A stretch of DNA of 64,000 nt from Prinia subflava (taxonomy: Eukaryota > Chordata > Aves > Passeriformes > Cisticolidae), in contig NC_086259.1 in NCBI RefSeq assembly GCF_021018805.1, positions 3,038,001 through 3,102,000 on the forward strand, read 5' to 3'. The notes beneath the pieces were generated by a model. That model was given only the letters and a program-made list of their open reading frames with translations, was not told the DNA's origin and did no database searches. Below are positions 39,869 to 52,145 of the stretch, in pieces; position 1 is the first letter of the stretch, and each line of letters begins with the position of its first letter. The translations under genes and the position numbers were made by a program.

Positions 39869-39877
39869 TGATGCAAC
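39869..39877 (+). promoter_or_regulatory. CEBPG: ATF-C/EBP composite site (CARE) in CEBPG proximal promoter
   Basis: TGATGCAAC fits the composite ATF-C/EBP consensus TGATGNAAN. It lies just upstream of the presumed start region, 10 bases from the first CCAAT box. Together with the intronic site it brackets exon 1. Function is inferred. Confidence 0.55.
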
Positions 39878-39886
39878 CGCCGCGGG

Positions 39887-39908
39887 ATTGGCAGCGCGCT
39901 CGGCCAAT
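39887..39908. promoter_or_regulatory. CEBPG: Inverted pair of CCAAT boxes (NF-Y type)
   Basis: ATTGG at 39,887-39,891 and CCAAT at 39,904-39,908 face in opposite directions, 12 bases apart, inside the CpG island. This arrangement is common in CpG-island promoters, including bidirectional ones. Confidence 0.6.
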
Positions 39909-39984
39909 CAGCGCCCGCGCGGGGCGGGGCCGCGGCCCGGCCTGGCTGAGGCGGGGGAGCGCGCGCCCGCGGGCTCGGCTGCAG

Positions 39985-40068
39985 CCCCGGCACGGCCGGA
40001 GGTGGGCACGGCCGGGGCCCCGGCACGGCCGGAGGTGGGCACGGCCCGGGCCCCGGCACGGCCGGAGG
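39985..40068 (+). repeat. 33-bp GC-rich tandem repeat, 2.5 copies
   Basis: The unit beginning CCCCGGCACGGCCGGAGGTG starts at 39,985, 40,018 and 40,051, the last copy being partial. The copies are almost identical. It lies just upstream of the CEBPG promoter. Confidence 0.85.
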
Positions 40069-43000
40069 AGCGGCCTTGCCACGGCCGCTCTCAGGGTTTG
40101 TGTCCCTGCGCTGCTGCAGCCGCGCTGAAGGAAATCGCGCTCGCTGGCGTCGCTGTGCCGGCTGTGCCCGGGCCCCCGGGAGCCGTCTGCCCCTCTCCGA
40201 CGGGCACCGTGTCCAGAGGCCGCCCCGCCCGGCCCGAGGGTGGCGGGGAGCGAGGCGGGCGCGTCCCCGCGCCGGTGGAACCGGGAGCCCGCCCGCACTT
40301 CCAGGAGGGTCCGGCACCTCCCGCAGCCCTAGCGGGAGAAGCCGAACCGCGTTTCCCGGCCCAGTCCCCGCAGGGCAGAGCGCGGAGCTCGTTCCGGGCC
40401 CGGCGGGAGGGACAGCGCAGCTTCGGTGTGCCTGGGCCTCGCCGTTCCTGGCACAGCCGGAGCTTCGATCGCGTAAGGGCTGGGCTCCATGAGCCCGGGG
40501 GGTCTCTTCCGAGCCGGAATGTCCTGTGAGTCTGGTGAAGCTCGCCAGTGCCCCATGGGCATCGAAGTTGATGGTGGTGTGTGTCTGTACTGATTGGCAT
40601 CTCCTAATTGTTCCCAGGCTGCTAATTAACACCTAGCAGTGCGTTCCCGTCTCGATCCTAGCTGCCGTGTGGTTTGCCTCCGTAGAATGTTGTGAGATCG
40701 AGGGGGAGGAATGCCAAAGACATCCCAAAAAAGTATCAACAGTTCTCTTGACAACAGAAATTACAGAAAAATTCTAAATTTCATGGATTTCTCGTTAATT
40801 TTTCTTTTCTAACTTGCTGTTAGAAAAGAAATCCTAAGTGCTGGCAGACTAAGAAACATCAGGATCATAGAGTTAAATGTCACGGGAAGATAATTCACCG
40901 CTTCACTGGTATGTTTGTTCTTACAAAATACATCACTTTTTGTGGAGAAAAGTTCTTTTTGCCCTTAATAGTTTCCAGACACTTTGGTTTATATCACTTT
41001 AGTTCTGCCCAAACAAGCATGTACTTATTATATATACACGCACGTCTGCTCACCCCTCGAGCTGTGTGTGAGCAAGGTGTGTTTGCAGCTCCCCGAGTGG
41101 GAAATGTACACTTCAATACACAGCTGTGTGTGTTTGCAGTGGGCAGGGCTGAGAATCATCTGTTTATGAGGTAGGCAAGTTTGGAACAAGTTCAAGTGTG
41201 CAGGCAGTGAAAACAATACTGGTGGAAAAGTGGGATTTTTTTAATGCAGAGGAAAAAACGTTAAGGATCTGGTTTAGCACATAGACCTGCTTGAAAATGT
41301 TTTATGTCTGCAAAAGACCTGCGATGGATTAGATTTGTAAATACAGTTGCAATGCTCAGCAATTTAGATACAATTATTTATATTTACCATTTTTACGGCT
41401 GCCTGATGTTGTGGAAGGGTTTTGTTTTTGTAAAGCCCTGTGGAAAATAAACCATATTTGCAGAAAATTTCTGAGGGTTAGTCTGGGTAAACAGTTTTAC
41501 ACAGCTCATTTACCACAAAAATACTTTTCCTTGTCAGTCATCAAGTATTTGCTTTAACTTCTCTAATGTTTTTCTGATTCTTAATTAAAACTGTTACATT
41601 TTCTGTGACAATGACTCATCCACCTATAGCTAAAGTGAAATTCCAGGTAAGCTTTAAACATTATCCTTTGCTCACAATAGCTGAGTAAATGGGTGCTTTT
41701 AATGTGCTTTTGTAGGATTTTAGAGCACTTTATGACCATTCACTCATTAATCCTCATCAAAGATAGCTGAAGAAAATAAAATGCAGACAGACTTACTCTC
41801 ACAGTGTGAGTATTCTGAATGTTAAAGCTCACACATAATTCCCTGCGTGTAAGACACTCCAGTGCTGGGCTGGCATTGTATCCTGGCAAAGGAAGCCATC
41901 ACACAGCGTACTGCAGCTTTTGCAGGATTGGTTTTTCCCCACAATGTTACAGTAAAAATGAGAGTATCACGGAAACAATCTAAAAAGTAAGCACAGAAAT
42001 ATATGGGCAGCTGGGATGTGGCACTGAAATACCCTTTAGCTGCTTGCACACAAGCTGTGCCCCGTGAGCAGGAGCTCTGAGCCGGCTGTCACAGGCAGCC
42101 TGACCCCGCTGGGACCGAGCCCTTCTCTCTCTCATTCTGGGGGTGTTTCTGTAGTAACCACGTACCCACAGGACCACAGCTAGTGCTGTAATACTGTCTG
42201 ACTTTCACATGCATTATCCAGTCTCATGGCTAGTTAAAGACCTCAGTCCTGGAAAAAAATTACGGTGACATATTCAGTGTCTTCAAGTAATCTACAGCAA
42301 TTCACATTTAGAGGCAGAAAGGCCACTGAGGAAATAGAAACTCTGAACTGGAGTCAGAAGGTATAAAGGGGAGAGGAGGCTGTTGGGACAAATGTCCCTG
42401 TTTACTGCCCGTGCAGTATGTTCCCTTAACACAAAAACATTAAGAAGTTCTCTGGTGCCTTTCACTTAGAGCAAAAACTTCTTTGTTGCCCTTGGAATAG
42501 TTTCTGTTTTGTCTGACTCCATTGTTCACGCATTTCCTCTGTCTTCATGGGCAATTATTTCTTTCTCTTAAAATAAAAACCCTACAAACTCCTGGACTAC
42601 AACCTACACATTAAAAAAATGTATCTTTCTGTGAGCATTGGCCTCTGTTTCCCTCATGGGTAAGCCTTTGCTAGATTTTTTTTCACTTCAGACTTGCACA
42701 TTTCAATTAAAAGTTTACTTTTCACACAGGATGCTGCTGTGTACTTTTTCACTCTGGTCTAACAGCCATGCCTTTGAATTCTAGAGAAGAAATCACTAAT
42801 TTCTCTCCAGTGATTTAAAAAAGAGAAGAATAAATATATTTGTTTATGTAGTTACAGGTGGAAATAAATAGGCCCCTTAAGTAAAAACACATAATTCCAG
42901 GCTGTGAGGAATACTCAGATGTATTTAAAGGCAAATACACTGAATTAAACCAAAATATAACCTCTTTTTGGTAACTGCTACCCCTTTTCTTGCTAATCTC

Positions 43001-46000
43001 AACCTAGATTTACTCAAAATTGGAAAGATTCTCTCAATATGATTACATTCCTTATGATCACCAAGCAGATGGCATTCATTCAGGAATATCCCAGAAATAC
43101 AAAGTCTGTAATAGAGGTTTTCCGTAATCTTATTATTTCAAATCTCCCTTCTCTTAACAACCCTGCATTTTATTATTACAATAATTACTTTTCGTGTTCA
43201 GGACTGACCTGCACCAAGACCAAAATCCTATTGTTAGAAATCTGAATTCTGCAGAGTTGAGGCTATTAAATCTTCAGAAAGAAGAAGGATCACTGAGTTT
43301 TGTTTCTCAGGACTCTGGCTATATTGAAAAAAACTAAACCCGCAGAGAAAAAGCAATATGAATAGCTCTGCCTGTTTGTTTGAACAAGCTTATACTTCCT
43401 AAGCACAGAGTTCAGTTTTTCACTATGATTTAATAACTTAAATGACAGAAGCTTATCTGTTGATAGCTGATTTGTCAGAGGTGTCCTTTTTCCTGGGTGA
43501 GGAGAAAGGAGAGGAAAGATTACGTGGTGGTGATCGCTATTCCAATATCATACTGCTAATTCTAGCACTGACTCATTGCAGCCTTGGAAAGTTACAGTGC
43601 TTTTGCTCTAGCAAATAGTAAGTAAAGAAGGGAACCAATCTGTTCTAATAGCAAACATCCACTTTATTGTCACATTGCCTGGAGTTCATTTGCAGGAAAA
43701 ATTGGGTGCCTTTGTTCTTTCTCTCTATGCAGTTAAGAAGTCTTGTAACTAAGTATTTCCAGTTTCTAGTTCTGCATCTTCCAGAACTACTCTCCTTTAT
43801 TTGCAGTTATCAAAATATCCAGGTTATCTAGCTAGCTAGAGTTACTTATACTGGTTTCTGAAAATCAAGTAACTCAATTACATGTGCAAACTAAATGCAA
43901 TGGTCCTCAAATGGAGGACAAAAAACCCTGTAATTGCTGTTCCCCACAAGTTCAGCAGGCTAGTGGGTGATAGCAAAAAGAATCAGGCTAACACAGAAGT
44001 CTTACAGTGTTTGAAAAAACTAATAGATCAGGAAGATGTATAGATGATATTGTAGAAAAGTAATACACTGATGATTTGTGTGCTTTTACAACAAACCCAA
44101 GCTGTCACTTCTTCAGGTGTTATTTGCTGTGCTTCTCCAGCTACTGCTGTTCACGTTTCCCTCCACAGCTCTGAGGGGGATGAGAGGTTTGGTACTTCAA
44201 GCGTGATGAACTGGTTTAATCTAGGCAGAGCCTGCAACAGTGGTGCCCTGAGATTTGATTTCCCAATTGCCATGTTTTTGTTTCATGCTGTTATCAGGAA
44301 AGTATTTTTTTTTAATCAGAAACTGTTAGCAAGCCCCTTCAGAATCAGCCAACTGCACAGATAAAGTTGTGCCTATTTTTGCTAGTTTCACTTTTTTGTG
44401 TGGTGTTCTGCTTAGTAGGTTGGGTTCTTCAGCAGTCACATAGCAGTCTTCTCTTTCATAGCTACAAAATACTGTTGATTGTAAATTTATATTTTAATGG
44501 AACCCTTACCCAGTCTGTGCTGTCATGCTGTTAGAATTTGTTCTTCAATCCAAGCCAGCTCAGGTTCTCCAATATCAATGTTCAATTTCACCAGATGGTC
44601 TTTGGACCTGAGAAGTGTGCCACTACAGCTGTGGCTTCTTGAGGGATTTGAAGGGACATCTTGTTATCTTTGTGACAATTCTTTGTACATAAAAATACTG
44701 TCACAAAAATGTGTGCTATTTCAAAATGTAGCATATGTCATTCCATCTCTTTGCTGTATTCCAGAGGACTGCTCAAAAGACCAGCGTATTTTAGGCATAT
44801 AAAGGTGACCAGATATACATTAGCGTTCAGAAGCCACCAGTCCCTTTGAAGTGAATGAAGCTGCTGAGATTACTATCTGTGACCTTCTATGGAAATATCA
44901 GAATATGGAATTAGAAACTTTCTTGTAGGTATTTGAGATTAAAAATATCAACTATGTCCCTGAAGAATGCCTGGTCTGTGAGGAGGCTTCTAAGTGTGTC
45001 AACCCAAAGTGTTCAGATTTCTGGAAGATCATCTAACAAAAAGAATGAACACTATACTTCTTCACAGTTTTTTTTTCCAAGGACTTTACAAACATGTGTT
45101 TGTGTTTGAGTGTTCTCTGGCTTTGCTCTGATGCCTAATGATCCAATGAAAACTAGGATAGCCTTTGTTGTGAATTTCACTGGGGCTTGGCTTGAGTTTT
45201 CCCCAAGCTTCTTTAGTAATTGTACTAAACAATGCAAACTGCAAACTTCTGGTATCAACACAACATGACAGGGATCTGTAGACTGCAGCTGATTGTTTGG
45301 GGGGTTTGCTGCCATATGAATGTAAAATATTAGGTAAGATGAGGGCTGCATAGCTAAAGATGAGTGAAAACAAAATAGATAAAGGGATTGAAAGGAAAAG
45401 ACTATTTATTGTGTGAGTATATGTGCACATATAAAATCTGGTTCAAAAGAGACTTGTTAGAACTGAACAAGTCTGAGCGAGAATTAATGGCCCACACCTG
45501 GGAATAAGAGGTGAATTCTCAAGTATCCAGGTTTAGTAATTGCCACACCTGTCCTATATTCCCAAAAGCATAAACGAGGCCTGCAAGGATTTAGATAGCT
45601 TAGCTTCTGAATGCACAGTGCCATGGCTCCTGTCCAAGGCATCATCAGTCACCGCGTGAAAATCCCCACCCATAATTACTAGGGCATTATTTATCACAGG
45701 GTATACTCTAGTGAAGAGTTTCACCTTATTCCTGTGCTATCAAGAAGAGTGAATAGTTTTAGTCATTATTTCTTATACAGACTTCAAAATGGTTGAGAAC
45801 AGAACCCTAAAATAAATACCCTTCCAGAAAAGCAATGAAACTGGAGAAGCATAGCTTTGTTTATGGTCTCATGGTTTTGGAAAGATGAGGACACAAACTG
45901 CATTCTTATCAATGGCTTTATTATTCCCCACAACCAATAAGACCTCTGAAATACCACAGAAAGCTCAAGGAACAGCCACTTGGAACACAAACCTGGGAGT

Positions 46001-46317
46001 CTGGCACCTGGCAGAGGACAGTCCACCTGATTGTTTACTCCACCTCAGTTCTGTTCATGAACATGAATAGAAAATAAATTATTTATCATTGTACAAAATA
46101 TGTGGGAGGACAGTCTGAGAAAATGTATTGGCAATTCCGACATGTCTGTCATTGACCTCCTGCTGCTAACAGTGAGGAGAATTTTGGATGAGATAATCAG
46201 TGACTGATACTTTGGTCAGACAAGCAGACTCTATCTTTTGTCCCCAACAGGAAAGAAGGTAAGTACTTACCTCAGCAGGGCCATCTTCCTTCCAGAACGT
46301 CATTTCTTTGCATTTGG

Positions 46318-46773
46318 TGAGCTGTTTCTAGTTCTGATGCCTTAGGATTTAGCTTTTCTATTTTTCAGATCCTGTACTGCTTTAGTGTATAGCTCTAAAA
46401 TTCCATAGCCTGTCAGCTACTGTTCTCTCATTTTATCCAGACTAAACAATTCCTCTCTAGGCCTGAAACTCAAGGACACCTTATTGTCCCAGGCCCAAGA
46501 GATGTAAACAACAGTGAATTGAGAGGGGACAAACTTGGAGTAAATCATTTCATTACCTGCAACTGTAATTGGAGGATTAACCCCTGATATATAAATGGAC
46601 CAAACTCACAGCTGTATGAAGGACTGGTGAGCATTGTCCATCTTGGGTGCAGCCCCTCTCAGAGGCCTTTGAGTGCCCAGGGTGCACCTGTTGAAGGCCT
46701 TCAATAAATACCCACTTTTATTCTCTGAATTTTGTCTGGCCTCTGCTTTAGGTAGCCACTCTAAGACATGAGT
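46318..46773 (+). mobile_element. Solo LTR of an endogenous retrovirus, with target duplication
   Basis: A 446-bp element at 46,323-46,768 starts TGTTT and ends AAGACA (TG...CA termini). It is flanked by TGAGC (46,318-46,322) and TGAGT (46,769-46,773), a 5-bp near-identical target duplication. Internal order fits an LTR: TATATAAA at 46,588-46,595, then AATAAA at 46,703-46,708, then a terminal block containing GTCTGGCCTCTG. The 5-bp duplication suggests an ERVL-like or related family. I associate the sequence with finch LTRs from memory. No internal viral genes lie beside it, so it is a recombined solo LTR. Confidence 0.75.
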
Positions 46774-49700
46774 TCTCTTGCCTCCTGAAATGGAAGTAGT
46801 TTCCAAAGAAACATTGGGGCACAGATTTCTGCCTTGTCTCTGCCAACCTTCAAATGTAATGCAGGCTCCCAGGAGAGCAAAGCAATTGCATTTACACTTG
46901 CAGGCATCTGAATATCTCTGTCATTGTGAACTTACAAGACACAGTCTGGGTTTTTATTGAATATAAACATTGCAGACAAATTTGTAGAAACCCCCCCACT
47001 TTGTAGCATGTTCCAGGAACAACGTCTGGTTTTCTCTCCTCTCAGCTATAACTAGATGAGACTTCCCTCTGGTAGGAGACCTTTGTGCTCCCTCCATCAC
47101 TACACGTCCTTTGTGTTCGTCTTTGTGCACCTCAATGGCTGTAAATTCAACTTGGAAAATCTCCGTACAGAGGAGTCTCCTTGTTCTGAGTTGTTCAGCC
47201 ATCATGTGGGGGTTTCATGCATCAGGCATGATTTATGTGATCAGAAGTTCTCCCACAATTAAGACACCAATTGAAGTTATCAGGAATCCTTCCTAAGAAG
47301 AGAATTCAGGCTCAGCAATATTACAGCAGAGTCAGTGTCACTGACGTATGGTGGAACAACCTGTTTGCAAAAAAAAAAGGACCAAAAGAGAGTAACATGC
47401 AAAGGAAAAGTTGATGACAGCACAGAACACTTCAAAACATTGGACCTGCTCTCCCAGACTCCCAGTGCTGCTTGTGCACTGGCAGTGAACCACCTGCAGC
47501 CAGCTGGCAGACACCAGGACTTACTCTACTAAAGCACTGCTGCCCCTGAAGTCTCTTGCTGCAAACTCAATATTTGGTGAGCACACACATTCTAAAGAGG
47601 GCTTCACCAAGGTGCACAGAACTGCAGAAAGTGCATAACAAATATGTTAAAAGTCACAATCATTTGTGCAGGTTTTTGAGGCTCTCCAGCGAGTTCAGGC
47701 TTTGCTTTCAAGTCACCTGCAGTCCTGGTGTAAATGTGGTTTGGCAGTCAGAGAAAAGGACTTTGCTTACCAGGAAAAGAGACTCTTCAAGGTATGTTTG
47801 TTTATGTGTACTTTCATATCATGTCCTCTTTTTCTTCTTGTGTAAAGCCCTTTGACATTAAGGGGCTCAGGCAGTGGGACAAAGGGTCTGATGCACATGG
47901 TGGCCTTTTTCCTTCCTGTGAACAAAATGGAGACAGGATGGGTGCACGCAGGTGTACGTGTACTCCTAGCAGGAATATGCACACAGGCAGCCACTTCCAG
48001 AGAACACCAGCTTTGAGACATTTTAAAATATGAGTCGACTGTGCTCCCAAAACTTTCTGCACTGCAAACTTTTCTGCTCTGCTAGCAAGATACCATGGGA
48101 TGTTGTGCTTTAGTGGTTCCATAGACAACCAAAAAACCCTCAGGTTTTCAAAACAAATGCCAATGCCTTAAACACAAAAGGTTTATAACAAAATATTTCA
48201 TTTGTGTGAACACTGATTTAATGCAGGGCATTATTTCAACACCAGTATATGGCATCAGTAGAGAGTAGTGCAGCAGTCTGGAACAGCCCATGTGTCTTTG
48301 GCCTCCCTCACATGAAGGCTGTAGTTCTCATGCCAGTTCACAGTCAGCTCTCAGACACCTCTGCTATGGCAGTACCAGTAGCTGAGCTATGGAAACTGAA
48401 GAGCTGCAAGCTTTAACTTTCTTTCTGAGTGTTTTTTAATAGAAGGCTTTCAGTCCACTTAACATTTGCTAAGTCACACATTTGGATACTCCCCCACCAG
48501 ATGGATGTGATCAAAATCTGTAGATACAAGGACCTAGAGGTATTTCAGTGCTGCAAGGGAGAATTGACTGTGTAGCTCTGAGCCCACAGAAACAAACAGG
48601 CAAGGGGCACTGAGGCAAAGCACCTTCCTGAAGACTGAGTTTGCAGTTGATATATCACAAGATCTGAGCTCTTCCTGCAGCCTTTCCCAGTTTGAACATA
48701 CAGTATTTCCTCTTAATAGGGACACACATTTATGTGGATTGTCTTCCATTAAACACTGGCACCACTTTTTGGATATCCAGTGGAAACAGCATCTGAACTT
48801 CCACAGCTCTGTAAGAGGGACTGCTGTAGGCAGGAATCCCACCGTCCTCAACTTCCATAAAAGAAGGAAATGGGAGCCTCAGACTTTATCAGTGGCATCC
48901 TGAGATGGGTAAGTGGTGTTTATTTCAGTTTATTAATAAAGGAGAAAAGTAATTCCTATGTGATCTAGACCCTACCATAGATGCAAATGATCTCTTGATG
49001 ACTTCAATTCAATGTAAATGGTCCATAAGCCCTGCACTTAGTCACATAAATACTTCCAGCTACTAAGCCTTTCGAAAAGTCCCAGAACATTCATGCTGGT
49101 GGGGAATAGCCCCTTTCTAAAAGGAAAATACTGGCCCACTATCAGCTGTACTGTCTCACCCAGCATAAATGCCAGCTGTGTTGGCTGTGGTAGCTGTCAG
49201 CAGCTGTTTCTCTGACAGGGAGCAAGAGGGTTCTGTGCCAAGTTACACTTTCCTGTCCTTGTCTTTTGCAGCTGAGTGTCAGATTGCAGACAACCAGCAT
49301 GGATTCAGTCTTCCCATGCTACGGGTTCTGTGCCACACAGGTCTTTAAATCATCATATTCCTTTTAAAGTCATATATTTTAGTAAAATAAAAGCAAGAAC
49401 TGTAGCACCCAACACTAAAACATGTTGCATGAATTCTTTTTAGAATCATGCAACTCATGTAATTAAAAATCTAGAATTTTTAAAGAGGACAGGAGTTATT
49501 TTTCTGAAATTAAATTTTAGTTTGCCAAGTCGAATTTCACTTTATATTTACCACATTCATGTCATAAATGTGAGCAGCTTTTACTGCTCATATTCCCCAT
49601 TAATACAATTATGTAACATTAACATAATCTTGGTGTTTGTCAAAGAATGTAGGATTTATACTCAAATTAACATATTACATGTAATTTGATTAAAATTAGA

Positions 49701-52095
49701 ACCTAGCATAATTGTTCAGGCTTGAAAGAATTATTCAAAGTGAATAATTTAGAGTCCAAAACCTTATTCCCATTTCCTATCTTTAATTACAGCAGAAGAA
49801 AAAAAAATAGACATTTTAACTGTATGGGAGCCCATTTCACTGTTTTTTCATTTTTTACTTGGAAACACAAGTATTTTGCGAGGCCTTTTTGTTCAGAATT
49901 AGAAACCTCTCAGCCCTTGGCTCTTGCTGAATGAATAGCTTTGATTATACTTTGCTCCACTACTAACTATGGCCAGGTAAGTCACATGCCATTGTTGCTC
50001 CCTCCCATCTGAAGGGCAGTGTCTTTTCTGCATTGTTTATTAGCATTTAGATACCCAAACCTTGCAAAAAACCGAGAACTGCCACTGGCTTTTTACTTCC
50101 TGAAATATTAGTGCAAACTAAATATTTTTATGATTCCATGAAATGAGTAAAAAATATAATGGCTTCCATCCAAATAAATCTGATTGTATTCATATGAATT
50201 CTGTTAATATTTATTTCAAGTATTCTGTAGCTCAGATGTCAGCTGCCTTTAAACACTAAGCAGAAGGAATGGTTTATTTCATTTGAAGTAGCCAGACCTG
50301 TTTTCCTCCAAAATTTTGAAACTTTGGATTCTAGATTTTTATCTGTCTGTGACCCTTTCAGGAAAACCCTACTGATCATTAGACTTAATTGCTTTGTGAC
50401 TAACTCTCATTTCAATTAAGCTTAAGACTTGTTTTACCTTAAGCATAAGATTCCAGTTTGAAGAAAAACCTGTAAATATGAAGGTCTTGAGGAACTCATG
50501 CGGTGGTGAGTAAAGACTCCTTCTTTCTGTTTACAGGACTGGTGTGCTGGATGTTACTGTGGGTAACTTCTCTTCCCCTGCAGGCTGAGGAGTCAGGATA
50601 GCTGATATCCCAGGATAGCTGTTGTCCCAGCAGGCAGGAGTGCCAGGGTCCTGCTCTGCATGTTTTCCAGTGACCTTGGAAATCCCTGCAGGAGGGGAAG
50701 GGCCATACCTCATGCCAGCTGCCAGTGGAGAGCTGGTGCTGCCCTGAGCCTGCGGCAGGTCAGTCACCCTGCAGGGTCAGAGTGCCACAGACAGAACTTC
50801 AGCACTGCCTGCCAGCCCCCAGGGATGAGCTGCCCTGGGCCTCATCTCTGTGCAGTGGGTACTCCTGGGGAGTCAAGGAAATTCTGGTGCCAGAAGTGCC
50901 ACTGTGATTAGCTTGAAACTGATGACAAAACTGTGATCCTTTCCAAGCTAAGATTGCCTCTGACTTGGTTCCTTCCTCGTGCACCTGTTGTTCCCCCGTG
51001 CTGGTGGCTGGTTTGATCACAGCTCGGATTCACTGGTGATGTCACCGAGTGACTCCAAGAATTTTGGTGAGCTCCCTTTCCTCTTGCTGCCATTGACATT
51101 TTTTTATTTAGTAGGCAAGCTCTCGCTTGGATTACTCATGCCATTAATTCCTGGGCTAATAGTGGAATAATGAAAGAAAAGTGAATTTATCTCAACAGAG
51201 GGATCAGATTTTAAGACACAAGATGCCATCTGCTCTGAGTAGTAAAATTGCTTCCTCTTAGTTTAGAGTCAATACTTACAGAACCTGATATTTTAAAACA
51301 GGAGTCGAGAGTGTTCCCTAAACTTTCTGCCACTGAAGCTGAATGCTTTATGACATTAATAAAAGAAGGTTTGCATCAAAAGTATATTATTCTCATATTT
51401 TAAAATCTTGGTCCTTAATTCCATAGGTACTTTGAGCATCAAATATTTGCAGGCTGGCAATGAAAAACGGTGAGGTCAGGGGTTATCCCAGTGTCTGACC
51501 AGTGAATCACAGAACAGCTTCACTGTAAGAGCAGTGGGAAAAGCCCACCAGATTCTTGAGTTCTCTGAGGGCTGAAGCCTGACATGGATTTAGCAATGTC
51601 TTCATCTGTGAAACAACAGCATGAGGCTTTCAGATCCATTTTGTACTAAAGAATGTAAACTTTTACTACATTTTTACTCTTTAGCCTAATCTTGATCCTT
51701 GTAACAATCTCTCCTAAAGGAGAGTAAGTTGGATGAGAACACAGAATTTAGTCCATGTCAGGGGCTAAGTTTCATGACAGGATGTGTCATGTGCTAAAAT
51801 ACATAATTAAGAAATGCCAGGGCTATTTTTATAAGCTGATCTTTCTCTTCATTTCCAGTCCCATTGCTCTCACTTTTTATGTGTTCTTCTGATTGTACAT
51901 TCTTTGTGTAGCAGAGCATCTCTTTCTATACTTCTGGAAAATGTTTTTGGTATTTTTGCTAAATGCTTCTGGAACATTTTTTAGCTTTTTTTTTTCTCCA
52001 AAAACTCAAAAAATAATGTCTACATTGCAAACTACTGATAAAGACTGATGAAGCTTAGGACATGTTGTCTCATCTTCTTTTTGAAAGTCTTTTGA

Positions 52096-52145
52096 ACTGA
52101 CTTAGATGTTACACTTTGAAAGCAAAATGTAACATCTAAGTCAGT
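52096..52145. repeat. 50-nt near-perfect inverted repeat (hairpin)
   Basis: Arms 52,096-52,113 and 52,128-52,145 are perfect 18-bp reverse complements (ACTGACTTAGATGTTACA). After one C-A mismatch (52,114 and 52,127) the pairing continues TTTG with CAAA, leaving a 4-nt loop AAAG at 52,119-52,122. The total is 22 paired bases plus one mismatch. Pairing stops abruptly outside the arms. It lies in the CEBPG-CEBPA spacer and has no matching gene. Confidence 0.9.

Larger units (their letters stand above)
39170..40500. promoter_or_regulatory. CEBPG: CpG island at CEBPG promoter
   Basis: About 1.3 kb of very high G+C content with abundant CpG surrounds the CEBPG first exon and its upstream flank. 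It includes a GC box (GGGGCGGGGC near 39,920), inverted CCAAT boxes, ETS-like CTTCCGG near 39,207 and a 33-bp tandem repeat at 39,985-40,068. Long open frames in it are by-products of base composition. Confidence 0.85.

Noticed and set aside
39289..40632. 447-codon minus-strand and several plus-strand open frames over the CEBPG CpG island
   Set aside because: Stop codons are rare in GC-rich DNA. The frames overlap each other and the CEBPG first exon, and the residues are Arg/Pro/Gly/Ala-rich with no domain.
51709..51724. CTCTCC TAAA GGAGAG inverted repeat
   Set aside because: A 6-bp stem is common by chance.
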